Below, in pieces: positions 9,486-18,531 of a stretch of DNA of 41,278 nucleotides. Numbering within the stretch: position 1 is the stretch's first letter; each line of letters starts with the position of its first letter. A program made the position numbers and the translations under genes. Location: positions 1-41,278 of the forward strand of contig CACIML010000005.1 of assembly GCA_902587735.1 (NCBI GenBank), written 5' to 3'. The stretch comes from an uncultured Pelagibacteraceae bacterium. Its GTDB lineage: Bacteria; Pseudomonadota; Alphaproteobacteria; Pelagibacterales; Pelagibacteraceae. The notes under the pieces were generated by a model. The model saw nothing but the letters and a program-made list of their open reading frames with translations, ran no database searches and was not told where the DNA came from.

Positions 9486-11033
9486 ATGCTATCAAATATT
9501 GATTTAAAAAAAAAAGTTGAAAAAATTACTAATAAACTACAAGCAGGACTATTGGATGAGGTTATTTTAGATTCAAAAATACTGTTAAAAAAAGCACAAC
9601 ATCCGGTGGTTTTTAATATGCTTTCATTGGCTTTTCAAAAAAAAGGTGAATTTAATAATTCTGTTAAAATAATGCAGGAAGCACTTCTGCTTTATCCAAG
9701 AAATGTATTACACCTAAATAATCTTGGAATTAGTTATCATAATTTAGAGCAATTCATAGAGGCAGAAAAACATTTTCAAAGAGGTTTAGAATTAGAACCA
9801 AACTATATTAATATTTTAAATAATTTAGGAAATTTAAAAAAAGATTTAAATTTAATTAATGAAGCAATTAAATATTACAAAAAGTCTTTATCAATAAATA
9901 GTAACATTTTGGTAACAAATTTTAATTTAGCGATAATTTACCAAAGTTTAGGTGAATTTGAAAAATCAAAAGAATATTTAAAAAAAACATTAGAAATTAA
10001 TCCCAATTTTTCTGAGGCTGACAGAGTATTATCACTCATAACAAAATATGATGAAAATAATGAGCACTTCAAAATTATGTTAAAAAAAGTTTCTGATACA
10101 AAATTAAATGACTATGAAATTCTTCAACTGCATTTTGGATTAGGGAAATGTTATGAAGATATAAATGATTATGAAAATGCTTTTAATCATTACAATAAAG
10201 GAAATTTAATAAAAAAGAAAATTACAAATTATAACATTCAAGATGATATTGTAAAATTTGAAAAAGTAAAAAAAATTTTTAATAATTATAAAAATTTCAG
10301 AATAAAAAAAAATAAAAGACAAATAATTTTCATTTTAGGCATGCCTAGATCTGGAACTTCATTAATCGAACAAATACTATCTTCACATAATGATGTTTTT
10401 GGTGGAGGTGAAATTCCTTTTATTCCATCAATAATTAATAAAAACTTTTTACAAGACAAAAACATAGAAATTTTTAATGAAATTAATAATTTAGAAAAAA
10501 AATTAAATAACTCGCAAGATTACTACTTGCATCAAATATCATCTATAGATAATTCAGAAAAATCATTTACTGATAAAACGCCGCTTAATTTTAGATATAT
10601 AGGTTTTTTAATTAATATTTTTCCCAATTTAAAAATAATTAATTGTAAAAGAAATCCAGTAGATGTTTGTTGGTCAAATTTTAAAAACTATTTTGGTGGA
10701 ACATTAAATTTTTCTAATGATTTAAGGGATTTAGCTAAATACTACAATCAATACGAAGATATTATGAAATTTTGGAAAAAATATTTTTTAAATAATATTT
10801 ATGATTTAAATTATGAAAATTTAGTAAATAATCCAGAAAAAGAAATAAAAAATTTAATTAAATTTTGTGATCTTGCTTGGGATCCAAATTGTTTAAAACA
10901 TTATGAAAATAAAAGAATAATTAAGACAGTTAGTTTTAATCAAGCTAGAAAACCAATTTATAAATCGGCTATTAAATCGTCCAATAAGTATGAAAAATAT
11001 TTAGGTAAACTGATTAGTAACTTTAATTTTTGA
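9486..11033 (+). CDS. TPR-repeat protein fused to a C-terminal sulfotransferase domain
   Basis: Multiple TPR units (LHLNNLGISYHNLEQFIEAEKHFQRGLELEPN...) then IFILGMPRSGTSLIEQILSSHNDVFGGGE (PAPS-binding 5'-PSB loop) and FTDKTPLNFRYIG. Confidence 0.88.
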   Translation: MLSNIDLKKKVEKITNKLQAGLLDEVILDSKILLKKAQHPVVFNMLSLAFQKKGEFNNSVKIMQEALLLYPRNVLHLNNLGISYHNLEQFIEAEKHFQRGLELEPNYINILNNLGNLKKDLNLINEAIKYYKKSLSINSNILVTNFNLAIIYQSLGEFEKSKEYLKKTLEINPNFSEADRVLSLITKYDENNEHFKIMLKKVSDTKLNDYEILQLHFGLGKCYEDINDYENAFNHYNKGNLIKKKITNYNIQDDIVKFEKVKKIFNNYKNFRIKKNKRQIIFILGMPRSGTSLIEQILSSHNDVFGGGEIPFIPSIINKNFLQDKNIEIFNEINNLEKKLNNSQDYYLHQISSIDNSEKSFTDKTPLNFRYIGFLINIFPNLKIINCKRNPVDVCWSNFKNYFGGTLNFSNDLRDLAKYYNQYEDIMKFWKKYFLNNIYDLNYENLVNNPEKEIKNLIKFCDLAWDPNCLKHYENKRIIKTVSFNQARKPIYKSAIKSSNKYEKYLGKLISNFNF

Positions 11034-11933
11034 TTAGAATCTTCCAAAATCAGGTTTGTTTATATCTTGTCTTAATTTAATTATTTTTTTTCTAACTTTT
11101 TTAGTATTAATTAGTTTTTTAATTATTTTATTATTATTTTGTAACTTAATATCATTTTTAAATAAATTTAGATTTTTAATAAACAAACTTATGGCAGAAA
11201 TAATATTTTTTTGATTACTAAAAAAAATATCTCGCCACATTACTTCATTACTAGCCGCTATACGTGAAAAATCACGCAAACCACCAGCACTATATTGAAT
11301 TAAATTCAATTTTTTCCTTTTTTCAAAATCAGTTGCTGTTTTAACCAAGTTATAAGCAATTAAGTGAGGTAAATGGCTTGTTATTGAAAAAATAACATCA
11401 TGTTCTTTTGGATTCATCATAACAACTTTAGCACCTAATTTTTTCCAAAACAATTTAAGTTTAGATAAATGCATTTTATTAATATTTTTTTCTTTAATTA
11501 AAACACACCATTTATTTTTAAATAGATTTTTATCTCCATGCATCGCTCCACTTACTTCAGATCCAGATATTGGATGAGAGGGTATCCATGTTATATTTTT
11601 TTTTAATTTTTTCTTAACATTTTTTGAGCTTAATTCTTTAGTAGAACCAACATCAGTTACAATTGTTTTATTTGTAAGAAATTTATTTATTCTTGAAATA
11701 TTTTTTGAATATTGACTCATTGGAGTGCAAAAAATTACTAAATCAAAATTTATATTAATTTTTTTAAAATTATTTATTATATTGCATCCAGTTCTCAATT
11801 TTCTAATTATTAAAATATTTTTTTTTGATTTTTCATAAATATAAATATTTTTTGATATTTTTTTAGAATATACTGCTCTTAAAACTGAAGAGCCAATTAA
11901 TCCACACCCTATTATAAGAATATTTTTTATCAT
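11034..11933 (-). CDS. tyrA: Prephenate/arogenate dehydrogenase
   Basis: N-terminal Rossmann IIGCGLIGSSVLRA; TDVGSTKE; WIPSHPISGSEVSGA; SHLPHLIAYNLV. Confidence 0.9.
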   Translation of the reverse strand: MIKNILIIGCGLIGSSVLRAVYSKKISKNIYIYEKSKKNILIIRKLRTGCNIINNFKKININFDLVIFCTPMSQYSKNISRINKFLTNKTIVTDVGSTKELSSKNVKKKLKKNITWIPSHPISGSEVSGAMHGDKNLFKNKWCVLIKEKNINKMHLSKLKLFWKKLGAKVVMMNPKEHDVIFSITSHLPHLIAYNLVKTATDFEKRKKLNLIQYSAGGLRDFSRIAASNEVMWRDIFFSNQKNIISAISLFIKNLNLFKNDIKLQNNNKIIKKLINTKKVRKKIIKLRQDINKPDFGRF

Positions 11934-13015
11934 TTTTTAAAAATTTTATTAAGAATACTTATAAGTTTAGTATTATCACTACTATTACCAATTGTTAACC
12001 TCAGAGCATTTTTAATTTTATAAGTTTTCATAGATCTTAAAATAATTCCATTACTTTCTAATTTTTTTTGAATATAAATTGCAGAATATCTACACTTATT
12101 AAAATTTAGTAAAAAAAAATTAGTATTAACATCATTTGTTATTATTTTAAATTTATTTAAAAATTTTTTAATTTTATTAGCCCATGCAATATTATGTCTA
12201 ATTGATTTTTTAACAAAACTTTTATCATTTAAAGATGCAATCGCTCCTAATTGAGCAGCCATATTTACGTTAAATGGAGGTTTAATAATATTCATAGCAT
12301 CAATTATTTTTTTTGGTCCATATCCCCATCCTATTCTTAATGCTGCAAGTCCATATATTTTAGAAAAAGTTCTAAGTATAAAAACGTTCTTACTTTTATT
12401 AAAAAGCTTTAACCCTGATGCATAATCTTTTTTTTGAATATATTCATCATACGCATCATCAACAACCAACAAAATATTGTTTCTAAGTTTTTTTCTTAAT
12501 TGTATTAACTCATTTTTTTTTAAATAAGTACCTGTTGGATTGTTTGGGTTTGCTAAAAAAACAATTTTTGTTTTTTTAGATACTTTTTTTATTATTTCTG
12601 AAACAGATATTTTATAATTATTTTCTTTTGCATATACTACATTGGCACCAGTTAGTTTTGAATAAATCCTGTACATTAAAAAACTGTATTGAGGGACAAT
12701 TACTTCATCTTTTGGTTTTAAAAATAACTGGCAAATAATTTGAATAATTTCATCTGAACCAGCACCACAAATAATTTTTTCAAATTTACATTTAAAATTT
12801 TTTGAAATGGCTAGTCTTAAATTTTTTGACTTATTGTCAGGATATTTAGAAAAATTAATTTTATTATTAATTTCTTTTTTAACTTTAGGGCTTACACCTA
12901 GGGCAGACTCATTTGCAGATAATTTTACAATTTTTTTTATACTGGATAATCTTGATTTTCCAGGCTTATAAGATTGAACATTAATTTTTCTAAATTTGGG
13001 CAATGTCATTATCAT
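11930..13015 (-). CDS. hisC: Histidinol-phosphate (or aromatic) aminotransferase
   Basis: KLSANESALGVSPKV, NPNNPTGTYL, DDAYDEY, RTFSKIYGLAALRIGWGYG (PLP lysine). Confidence 0.9.
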   Translation of the reverse strand: MIMTLPKFRKINVQSYKPGKSRLSSIKKIVKLSANESALGVSPKVKKEINNKINFSKYPDNKSKNLRLAISKNFKCKFEKIICGAGSDEIIQIICQLFLKPKDEVIVPQYSFLMYRIYSKLTGANVVYAKENNYKISVSEIIKKVSKKTKIVFLANPNNPTGTYLKKNELIQLRKKLRNNILLVVDDAYDEYIQKKDYASGLKLFNKSKNVFILRTFSKIYGLAALRIGWGYGPKKIIDAMNIIKPPFNVNMAAQLGAIASLNDKSFVKKSIRHNIAWANKIKKFLNKFKIITNDVNTNFFLLNFNKCRYSAIYIQKKLESNGIILRSMKTYKIKNALRLTIGNSSDNTKLISILNKIFKK

Positions 13016-13092
13016 TTATTATTAATTTATACTTATCTTTATAAATAAAATTATCTACTTTTACACAGAATTAATAAAATTAATAAAAAAAA

Positions 13093-13121
13093 TTGACATA
13101 TGGAATCTCATTTAGTACAAA
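13093..13121 (+). promoter_or_regulatory. Putative promoter for the metX leader
   Basis: TTGACA (13093-13098), 17-nt spacer, TACAAA (13116-13121), immediately upstream of the riboswitch. Confidence 0.55.
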
Positions 13122-13178
13122 AAAGTGCGCTGATTTATCTGAATTGCGAGCGCTTAAAAAAAACCGCTAAATAAGTTT
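13122..13178 (+). ncRNA. SAM-II-type riboswitch aptamer upstream of metX
   Basis: AAAGTGCGCTGATTTATCTGAATTGCGAGCGCTTAAAAAAAACCGCTAAATAAG: GCGC/GCGC P1 pairing, conserved CTGATTT after P1, GCG/CGC pseudoknot pairing and conserved GCTAAA, as in the SAM-II H-type pseudoknot; precedes metX. Confidence 0.85.
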
Positions 13179-13209
13179 TTTTCTCACAATTCATTTTCGG
13201 TGCAATATT

Positions 13210-14319
13210 ATGAATACTGAAAAGAATATTAAAAAAATAATTATAAAAAAACCACTTACTTTAGATTGTGGAAAGACTATAAATAATTACCCGCTTGCAT
13301 ATGAAACCTATGGCAAGTTAAATGAAAAAAAAGATAATGCTATTTTAGCTTTTCATGCTTTATCGGGAGATCAGTTTGTAAGTGGCATCAATCCAATAAC
13401 AAATAAAAGTGGGTGGTGGTCACATTTAGTTGGACCAAATAAATCAATAGATACAAATAAATTTTTTGTAATATGTGCAAATGTAATTGGTGGATGCATG
13501 GGATCATATGGACCTAGCTATATTGAACCATCAACTAGTAAAAGACTTGATACAAATTTTCCAGTTATCACGATTAACGATATGGTAAATGCCCAGTATA
13601 ACCTATTGGAGTTTTTTAAAATTGATAAATTATTTTGTGTAACAGGTGGATCCATGGGAGGTATGCAGGTTTTACAATTCGTAGCTAACTATCCAAATAA
13701 ATCTAAAACTGCTGTACCAATTGCTTGTTCGGCTAGCCATTCTGCTCAGAATATTGCACTTAATGAATTAGGTAGACAGGCGATTATGGCAGACCAAAAC
13801 TGGAATAAAGGAAATTATTTTAATACAAATTCATCACCAGATAAAGGTTTGGCTGTTGCAAGAATGGCAGCACATATTACTTATCTTTCAAAAAAAGGTT
13901 TAGAAGAAAAATTTGGCAGAAAACTTCAAGAAAGAGATAATTTAAAATTTAGTTTTGATGCTGATTTTCAAATTGAAAGTTATCTAAGACACCAAGGTTC
14001 AGCTTTCGTAGATCGATTTGATGCTAACAGCTATCTTTATATAACAAGAGCGATGGACTATTTTGATTTAATAAAACAATATAATGGAAATCTCTCTAAT
14101 GCTTTTAAAGAAAGTAAAACAAAATTTTTTATAATTTCTTTTACATCAGACTGGCTTTATCCTACATCTGAAAATAAAGAAATTGTTATTGCTCTAAATT
14201 CCTCTGGATCAGATGTTGGTTTTATAGAAATAAATAGTGATAAAGGACATGATTCATTTCTATTAGATGTACCTGATTTTTTAAAATCAGTAAAAAATTT
14301 TGTAGAAGCAAATTACTAA
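13210..14319 (+). CDS. metX: Homoserine O-acetyltransferase
   Basis: ETYGKLN, HALSGDQFVSG, CANVIGGCMGSYGP, GGSMGGMQVLQF nucleophile elbow, GHDSFLLD. Confidence 0.95.
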   Translation: MNTEKNIKKIIIKKPLTLDCGKTINNYPLAYETYGKLNEKKDNAILAFHALSGDQFVSGINPITNKSGWWSHLVGPNKSIDTNKFFVICANVIGGCMGSYGPSYIEPSTSKRLDTNFPVITINDMVNAQYNLLEFFKIDKLFCVTGGSMGGMQVLQFVANYPNKSKTAVPIACSASHSAQNIALNELGRQAIMADQNWNKGNYFNTNSSPDKGLAVARMAAHITYLSKKGLEEKFGRKLQERDNLKFSFDADFQIESYLRHQGSAFVDRFDANSYLYITRAMDYFDLIKQYNGNLSNAFKESKTKFFIISFTSDWLYPTSENKEIVIALNSSGSDVGFIEINSDKGHDSFLLDVPDFLKSVKNFVEANY

Positions 14320-14326
14320 AATATAT

Positions 14327-14929
14327 ATGAAAAAAGAGTTCAAAATAATTGCACAATTAATAGAAAATAATACTAGAGTTCTCGATGTTGGTTGTGGAGA
14401 TGGTATTTTAATGAAATATTTAAAAGATAATAAAAATATTGATACTAGAGGATTAGAAATATCCAAAAAAAATGTTCAAGTTTGTATTGGTAAAGGATTA
14501 GCTGTTATTGAAGGTAATGCAGAAAAAGATTTACAGCAGTTTCCTAATTTATCTTTTGATTACGTCATTTTAAGTCAAACACTACAAGCGTTTTATAACC
14601 CAGAAAAAGTAATAAATGATCTTTTAAGAGTAGCAAATAAAGCTATAGTTACAATTCCTAATTTTGGATATTGGAAGGTTAGATCGCATTTGCTTTTTAA
14701 AGGAACAATGCCAATAACAAAAAATTTACCTGATGAATGGTATAATACTCCAAACTTACATATGTGTACAATAAAAGATTTTTTTAATTTTTGTTCAAAA
14801 AAGAGGATTAAGTTATATAAGTCAATTGCATTACATGAACAAAAAACTTCTAATATTAATAAAATGAATCTTAATTTAAAAAATCTTTCTTCAGAATTAG
14901 GGATTTTTCTAATTGAAAATGAAAATTGA
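14327..14929 (+). CDS. metW: Methionine biosynthesis protein MetW (SAM-dependent methyltransferase-like)
   Basis: RVLDVGCGDGILMKYL, GLAVIEGNAEKDL, FDYVILSQTLQA, VTIPNFGYWKVR; downstream of metX. Confidence 0.93.
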   Translation: MKKEFKIIAQLIENNTRVLDVGCGDGILMKYLKDNKNIDTRGLEISKKNVQVCIGKGLAVIEGNAEKDLQQFPNLSFDYVILSQTLQAFYNPEKVINDLLRVANKAIVTIPNFGYWKVRSHLLFKGTMPITKNLPDEWYNTPNLHMCTIKDFFNFCSKKRIKLYKSIALHEQKTSNINKMNLNLKNLSSELGIFLIENEN

Positions 14930-15680
14930 AATTATTCCTTGTTTAAAAGATAATTATTCATATTTAATTATTGATGAAAAAAATAAAAATGCTTGTGTTG
15001 TTGATCCTGGTGAAGCTCAACCAATAATAAATTATTTAGACAAAAAAAAAATTCAACTAACTTTTATTTTAAACACACACCATCATTATGATCATGTAGG
15101 AGGTAATAGTGAATTAAAAAAAAAATATAATGCAAAGGTAGTTGGATACATTGATGATGATAAAAGAATTCCAGATATCGACATAATAGTTAAAGATGGA
15201 GAAGTTTGGTCTGAAAATAGCTTTAAGGCAAAAATAATACATATACCAGGGCACACTCTTGGGCATATATGTTTTCATTTTTTTAATGAAAAAAATATCT
15301 TTACTGGAGATACTTTGTTCTCACTGGGATGTGGAAGAATTTTTGAAGGAACCTATTTACAAATGCATAAATCACTAAATTTTTTTAAAAGTTTGCCTTT
15401 AGATACTAAAATTTTTTGTGGGCATGAATATACTCTGCAAAATTCAAAATTTTGTATAAAATATGACCCAAATAATAAAAATTTAAAAAATAAAATAATT
15501 AACATTAAAAAAAATCTTAAAAATAATTTGCCCACAATTCCATCAACTATTAAAGATGAATTAGAATGTAATATTTTTTTAAGATCAGATAATCTTGATA
15601 TTCAAACTAAATTAAATTTTAACAATAATAATTCATTAGAAACCTTTTCAAAATTAAGAGATTTAAAGGACAATTTTTAA
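14919..15680 (+). CDS. gloB: Hydroxyacylglutathione hydrolase (glyoxalase II)
   Basis: THHHYDHVGGN metallo-beta-lactamase motif, IPGHTLGHICFHF, FTGDTLFSLGCGRIFEGT, FCGHEYTLQNSKF. Confidence 0.93.
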   Translation: MKIEIIPCLKDNYSYLIIDEKNKNACVVDPGEAQPIINYLDKKKIQLTFILNTHHHYDHVGGNSELKKKYNAKVVGYIDDDKRIPDIDIIVKDGEVWSENSFKAKIIHIPGHTLGHICFHFFNEKNIFTGDTLFSLGCGRIFEGTYLQMHKSLNFFKSLPLDTKIFCGHEYTLQNSKFCIKYDPNNKNLKNKIINIKKNLKNNLPTIPSTIKDELECNIFLRSDNLDIQTKLNFNNNNSLETFSKLRDLKDNF

Positions 15681-15690
15681 GTTATTCAGC

Positions 15691-15718
15691 TTGACTATAA
15701 CAAGTCCCGAACTATATT
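15691..15718 (+). promoter_or_regulatory. Putative promoter for rplU-rpmA-obgE
   Basis: TTGACT (15691-15696), 16-nt spacer, TATATT (15713-15718), 27 nt before the rplU ATG. Confidence 0.55.
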
Positions 15719-15744
15719 GCTGATTATAAAATTTGGATTTAACA

Positions 15745-16149
15745 ATGACATATGCAGTAATACAGACAGGTGGCAAGCAGTACAAAGTAAAAGCTAGCGA
15801 AATTTTAAAAATTGAGAAATTAGAAAATTCAAAACCTGATAATAAAATAGAATTTAAAGAGATTCTTGCTTATGGAGACGATAAAAAAATTGAAATTGGT
15901 ACTCCATTGTTAAGTGGTGCAAAAGTTGAAGCAGAATTAATTAAAAATGGAAAAAATAGAACAATATTAATTTTTAAAAAAAGAAGAAGAAAAAATTCAA
16001 GAAGAAAAAATGGACATAGACAGCAATATTCTTTAATAAAAATAAGTAAAATTTTTTCTAAAGATGGTTCTATAATTTCAGAAGTTAAAAAAAACTCAGT
16101 TCCAGCTAAAAAAACGATAAAAAAAGAAGTAGAAAATAAAGATAAATAA
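15745..16149 (+). CDS. rplU: 50S ribosomal protein L21
   Basis: MTYAVIQTGGKQYKV...KKRRRKNSRRKNGHRQQYSLIKI; start moved to 15745 from the ORF-track start at 15733. Confidence 0.95.
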   Translation: MTYAVIQTGGKQYKVKASEILKIEKLENSKPDNKIEFKEILAYGDDKKIEIGTPLLSGAKVEAELIKNGKNRTILIFKKRRRKNSRRKNGHRQQYSLIKISKIFSKDGSIISEVKKNSVPAKKTIKKEVENKDK

Positions 16150-16162
16150 ATTTATATAAATT

Positions 16163-16417
16163 ATGGCAACAAAAAAAGCAGGTGGATCATCTAGAAATGG
16201 ACGTGATAGTGCGGGTCGAAGACTTGGCGTCAAAAAATATGGTGGTCAATTCGTAATTCCTGGTAATATTATTGTTAGACAAAGAGGGACAAAAATTTTT
16301 CCTGGCAAACATGTGGGAATTGCAAAAGATCACTCAATTTTTTCGTTAGTAAAAGGAAAAGTTGAATTTAAAAAAACTAAGTCAGATAGAACTTACGTTT
16401 CAGTAAAACCCAATTAA
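16163..16417 (+). CDS. rpmA: 50S ribosomal protein L27
   Basis: [29 protein letters not shown]...[16 protein letters not shown]. Confidence 0.97.
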   Translation: MATKKAGGSSRNGRDSAGRRLGVKKYGGQFVIPGNIIVRQRGTKIFPGKHVGIAKDHSIFSLVKGKVEFKKTKSDRTYVSVKPN

Positions 16418-16449
16418 TAAGTACAACTTAAAAAATTGAGAGTTGTATT

Positions 16450-17433
16450 ATGAAATTTCTAGATCAAATAAAAATTTATATTAAAGCAGGTGATGGTGGG
16501 AATGGATCGCCAAGCTTTCGAAGAGAGAAATTTATTGAATTTGGAGGACCTGATGGTGGTGATGGCGGTAAAGGTGGCTCTATAATTTTAAAATCTGAAA
16601 GAAATTTAAACACTTTAATTGATTACAGATATCAACAACATCATAAAGCAGAACGCGGTGGAGATGGTTCTGGAAAAAATCGAACAGGCAGAAGTGGCAA
16701 CAATTTAATTTTAAAAGTTCCAATTGGAACTCAAGTTTTTGAAGAAGATAACAAAACTATGATTTACGATTTTAAAAATGAAAAAGAAGAATTTGTTGCA
16801 GCAAATGGTGGTAAGGGTGGGCTTGGGAACACAAGATTTAAAAGTTCAACAAATAGAGCTCCAAGAAAATTTACCAAAGGAAGAACAGGAGAAGAATATG
16901 TAATTTGGTTACAATTAAAAACTATAGCTGACATTGGAATTATTGGATTACCAAATGCAGGCAAATCAAGTTTATTGGCTGCTATTACAAGTGCAACACC
17001 AAAAATTGCAAACTATAAATTTACAACTTTAAATCCAAATCTTGGAGTTGTGGTTTATGACGATAAAGAAGTAACTTTAGCGGACATTCCAGGTTTAATT
17101 GAAGGAGCTCATACTGGAATTGGTCTAGGAATAAAATTTTTAAAACACATAGAAAGATGTAAAACTTTAATACATTTAATTGATATTACAGAAGAAAATA
17201 TAGAAAATTTATATAAACAGGTAAGATATGAACTTGGAAAGTATAGCAAAAAACTATTAAAGAAAGATGAATTAGTTGTATTTAATAAAATTGATCTGAT
17301 AGATAAGAACAAATTAATTGAAAAAAAAAATAAATTTTTAAAAAAAATAAAAAAAAAAGTAATAACAATTTCGACTTTTGACAAAAATTCAATTAAAACA
17401 ATTAAATCAAAATTAATAAAATATGCATCTTAA
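16450..17433 (+). CDS. obgE: GTPase ObgE/CgtA
   Basis: Glycine-rich Obg domain (GDGGNGSPSFRREKF, GGPDGGDGGKGG), G1 GLPNAGKSSLL, DIPGLIEGAHTGIGLG, NKID. Confidence 0.97.
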   Translation: MKFLDQIKIYIKAGDGGNGSPSFRREKFIEFGGPDGGDGGKGGSIILKSERNLNTLIDYRYQQHHKAERGGDGSGKNRTGRSGNNLILKVPIGTQVFEEDNKTMIYDFKNEKEEFVAANGGKGGLGNTRFKSSTNRAPRKFTKGRTGEEYVIWLQLKTIADIGIIGLPNAGKSSLLAAITSATPKIANYKFTTLNPNLGVVVYDDKEVTLADIPGLIEGAHTGIGLGIKFLKHIERCKTLIHLIDITEENIENLYKQVRYELGKYSKKLLKKDELVVFNKIDLIDKNKLIEKKNKFLKKIKKKVITISTFDKNSIKTIKSKLIKYAS

Positions 17434-18529
17434 AAATTTTAAAACTATCGTAATTAAAATTGGATCTTCATTATTAATAAATGATAAAAAAAATATAAGA
17501 AAGAAATGGCTGTCTGAATTTGTAAAAGATATAAAATATTTATTTAATGACAAAAAAAATATAATTATAGTTAGCTCTGGCTCAATTGCACTTGGTTGCA
17601 AAAAATTAAATTTAAATAAAAAAAAATTAAAACTTGATAAAAGTCAAGCCGTAGCATCTATAGGGCAAATAGAATTGATGAATTTATACCAAAATGTATT
17701 TAAAAAATTTAAAATAAAAATATCTCAAATTCTTTTAACTTTAGATGATACTGAACAAAGAAGAAGATCAATTAATGCAAGAAGAACTATTGATAATTTA
17801 TTAACAATGGGCATTGTACCAATTGTTAATGAAAACGATACTACTGCTACAACTGAAATAAAGTATGGAGATAATGATAGACTGGCAGCAAGAGTTTCAC
17901 AAATAATTGGTGCTGATTGTTTAATTTTATTATCTGATGTTGATGGACTTTACACTGACAATCCAAAAAAAAATAAAAAAACAAAATTAATTAAGATTGT
18001 AGAAAAAATAGATGAAAATATTAAAAAATATGCATCAAGAGCAGAAAATATTTATGGATCTGGTGGCATGAAAACAAAAATTGATGCAGCAAAAATTTGC
18101 CAACTATCTGGATGTTATATGGTAATCGCAAATGGAGTTAACAAAAATCCAATAAAAAAAATAAATGAAAGTCAAAAATGTACTTGGTTTTTACCAAAAA
18201 TTTCTAAACTTGATGCAAGAAAACAATGGATAATTGGATCTGTTGCTCCTAAAGGTGAAGTAATTATTGATTATGGAGCAACAAAAGCAATCAGAAATGG
18301 AAAAAGTTTATTACCAGCAGGAGTTAAGAAAATTAACGGCAACTTCGAAAAAGGAGATCATATTCTTGTTAAAGATCAAAACAATGTTGAATGTGCCCGG
18401 GGCTTAACATCGTTTTCATCAATCGAAATAGAAAAAATAAAAGGTTCACATAGTAGCAAAATAAAAAATATATTAGGGTATTCTAGTAGAGAAGAAATTA
18501 TACATAAGGATGACTTAGTAAAAGTTTAG
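17423..18529 (+). CDS. proB: Glutamate 5-kinase (with PUA domain)
   Basis: VIKIGSSLL, VSSGSIALGCKKL, NENDTTATTEIKYGDNDRLAARVS, LLSDVDGLYT, GSGGMKTKIDAA. Confidence 0.96.
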   Translation: MHLKNFKTIVIKIGSSLLINDKKNIRKKWLSEFVKDIKYLFNDKKNIIIVSSGSIALGCKKLNLNKKKLKLDKSQAVASIGQIELMNLYQNVFKKFKIKISQILLTLDDTEQRRRSINARRTIDNLLTMGIVPIVNENDTTATTEIKYGDNDRLAARVSQIIGADCLILLSDVDGLYTDNPKKNKKTKLIKIVEKIDENIKKYASRAENIYGSGGMKTKIDAAKICQLSGCYMVIANGVNKNPIKKINESQKCTWFLPKISKLDARKQWIIGSVAPKGEVIIDYGATKAIRNGKSLLPAGVKKINGNFEKGDHILVKDQNNVECARGLTSFSSIEIEKIKGSHSSKIKNILGYSSREEIIHKDDLVKV

Positions 18530-18531
18530 AA

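Noticed and set aside
15681-15744. Possible tRNA or small RNA between gloB and rplU
   Set aside because: Only 64 nt, no cloverleaf; better explained by a promoter (TTGACT-16-TATATT) plus 5' UTR.
16764-17601. Three antisense ORFs (66, 91 and 62 aa) under obgE/proB
   Set aside because: Overlap strongly supported obgE and proB; Phe/Ser/Leu-rich translations are the complement of Lys-rich coding.
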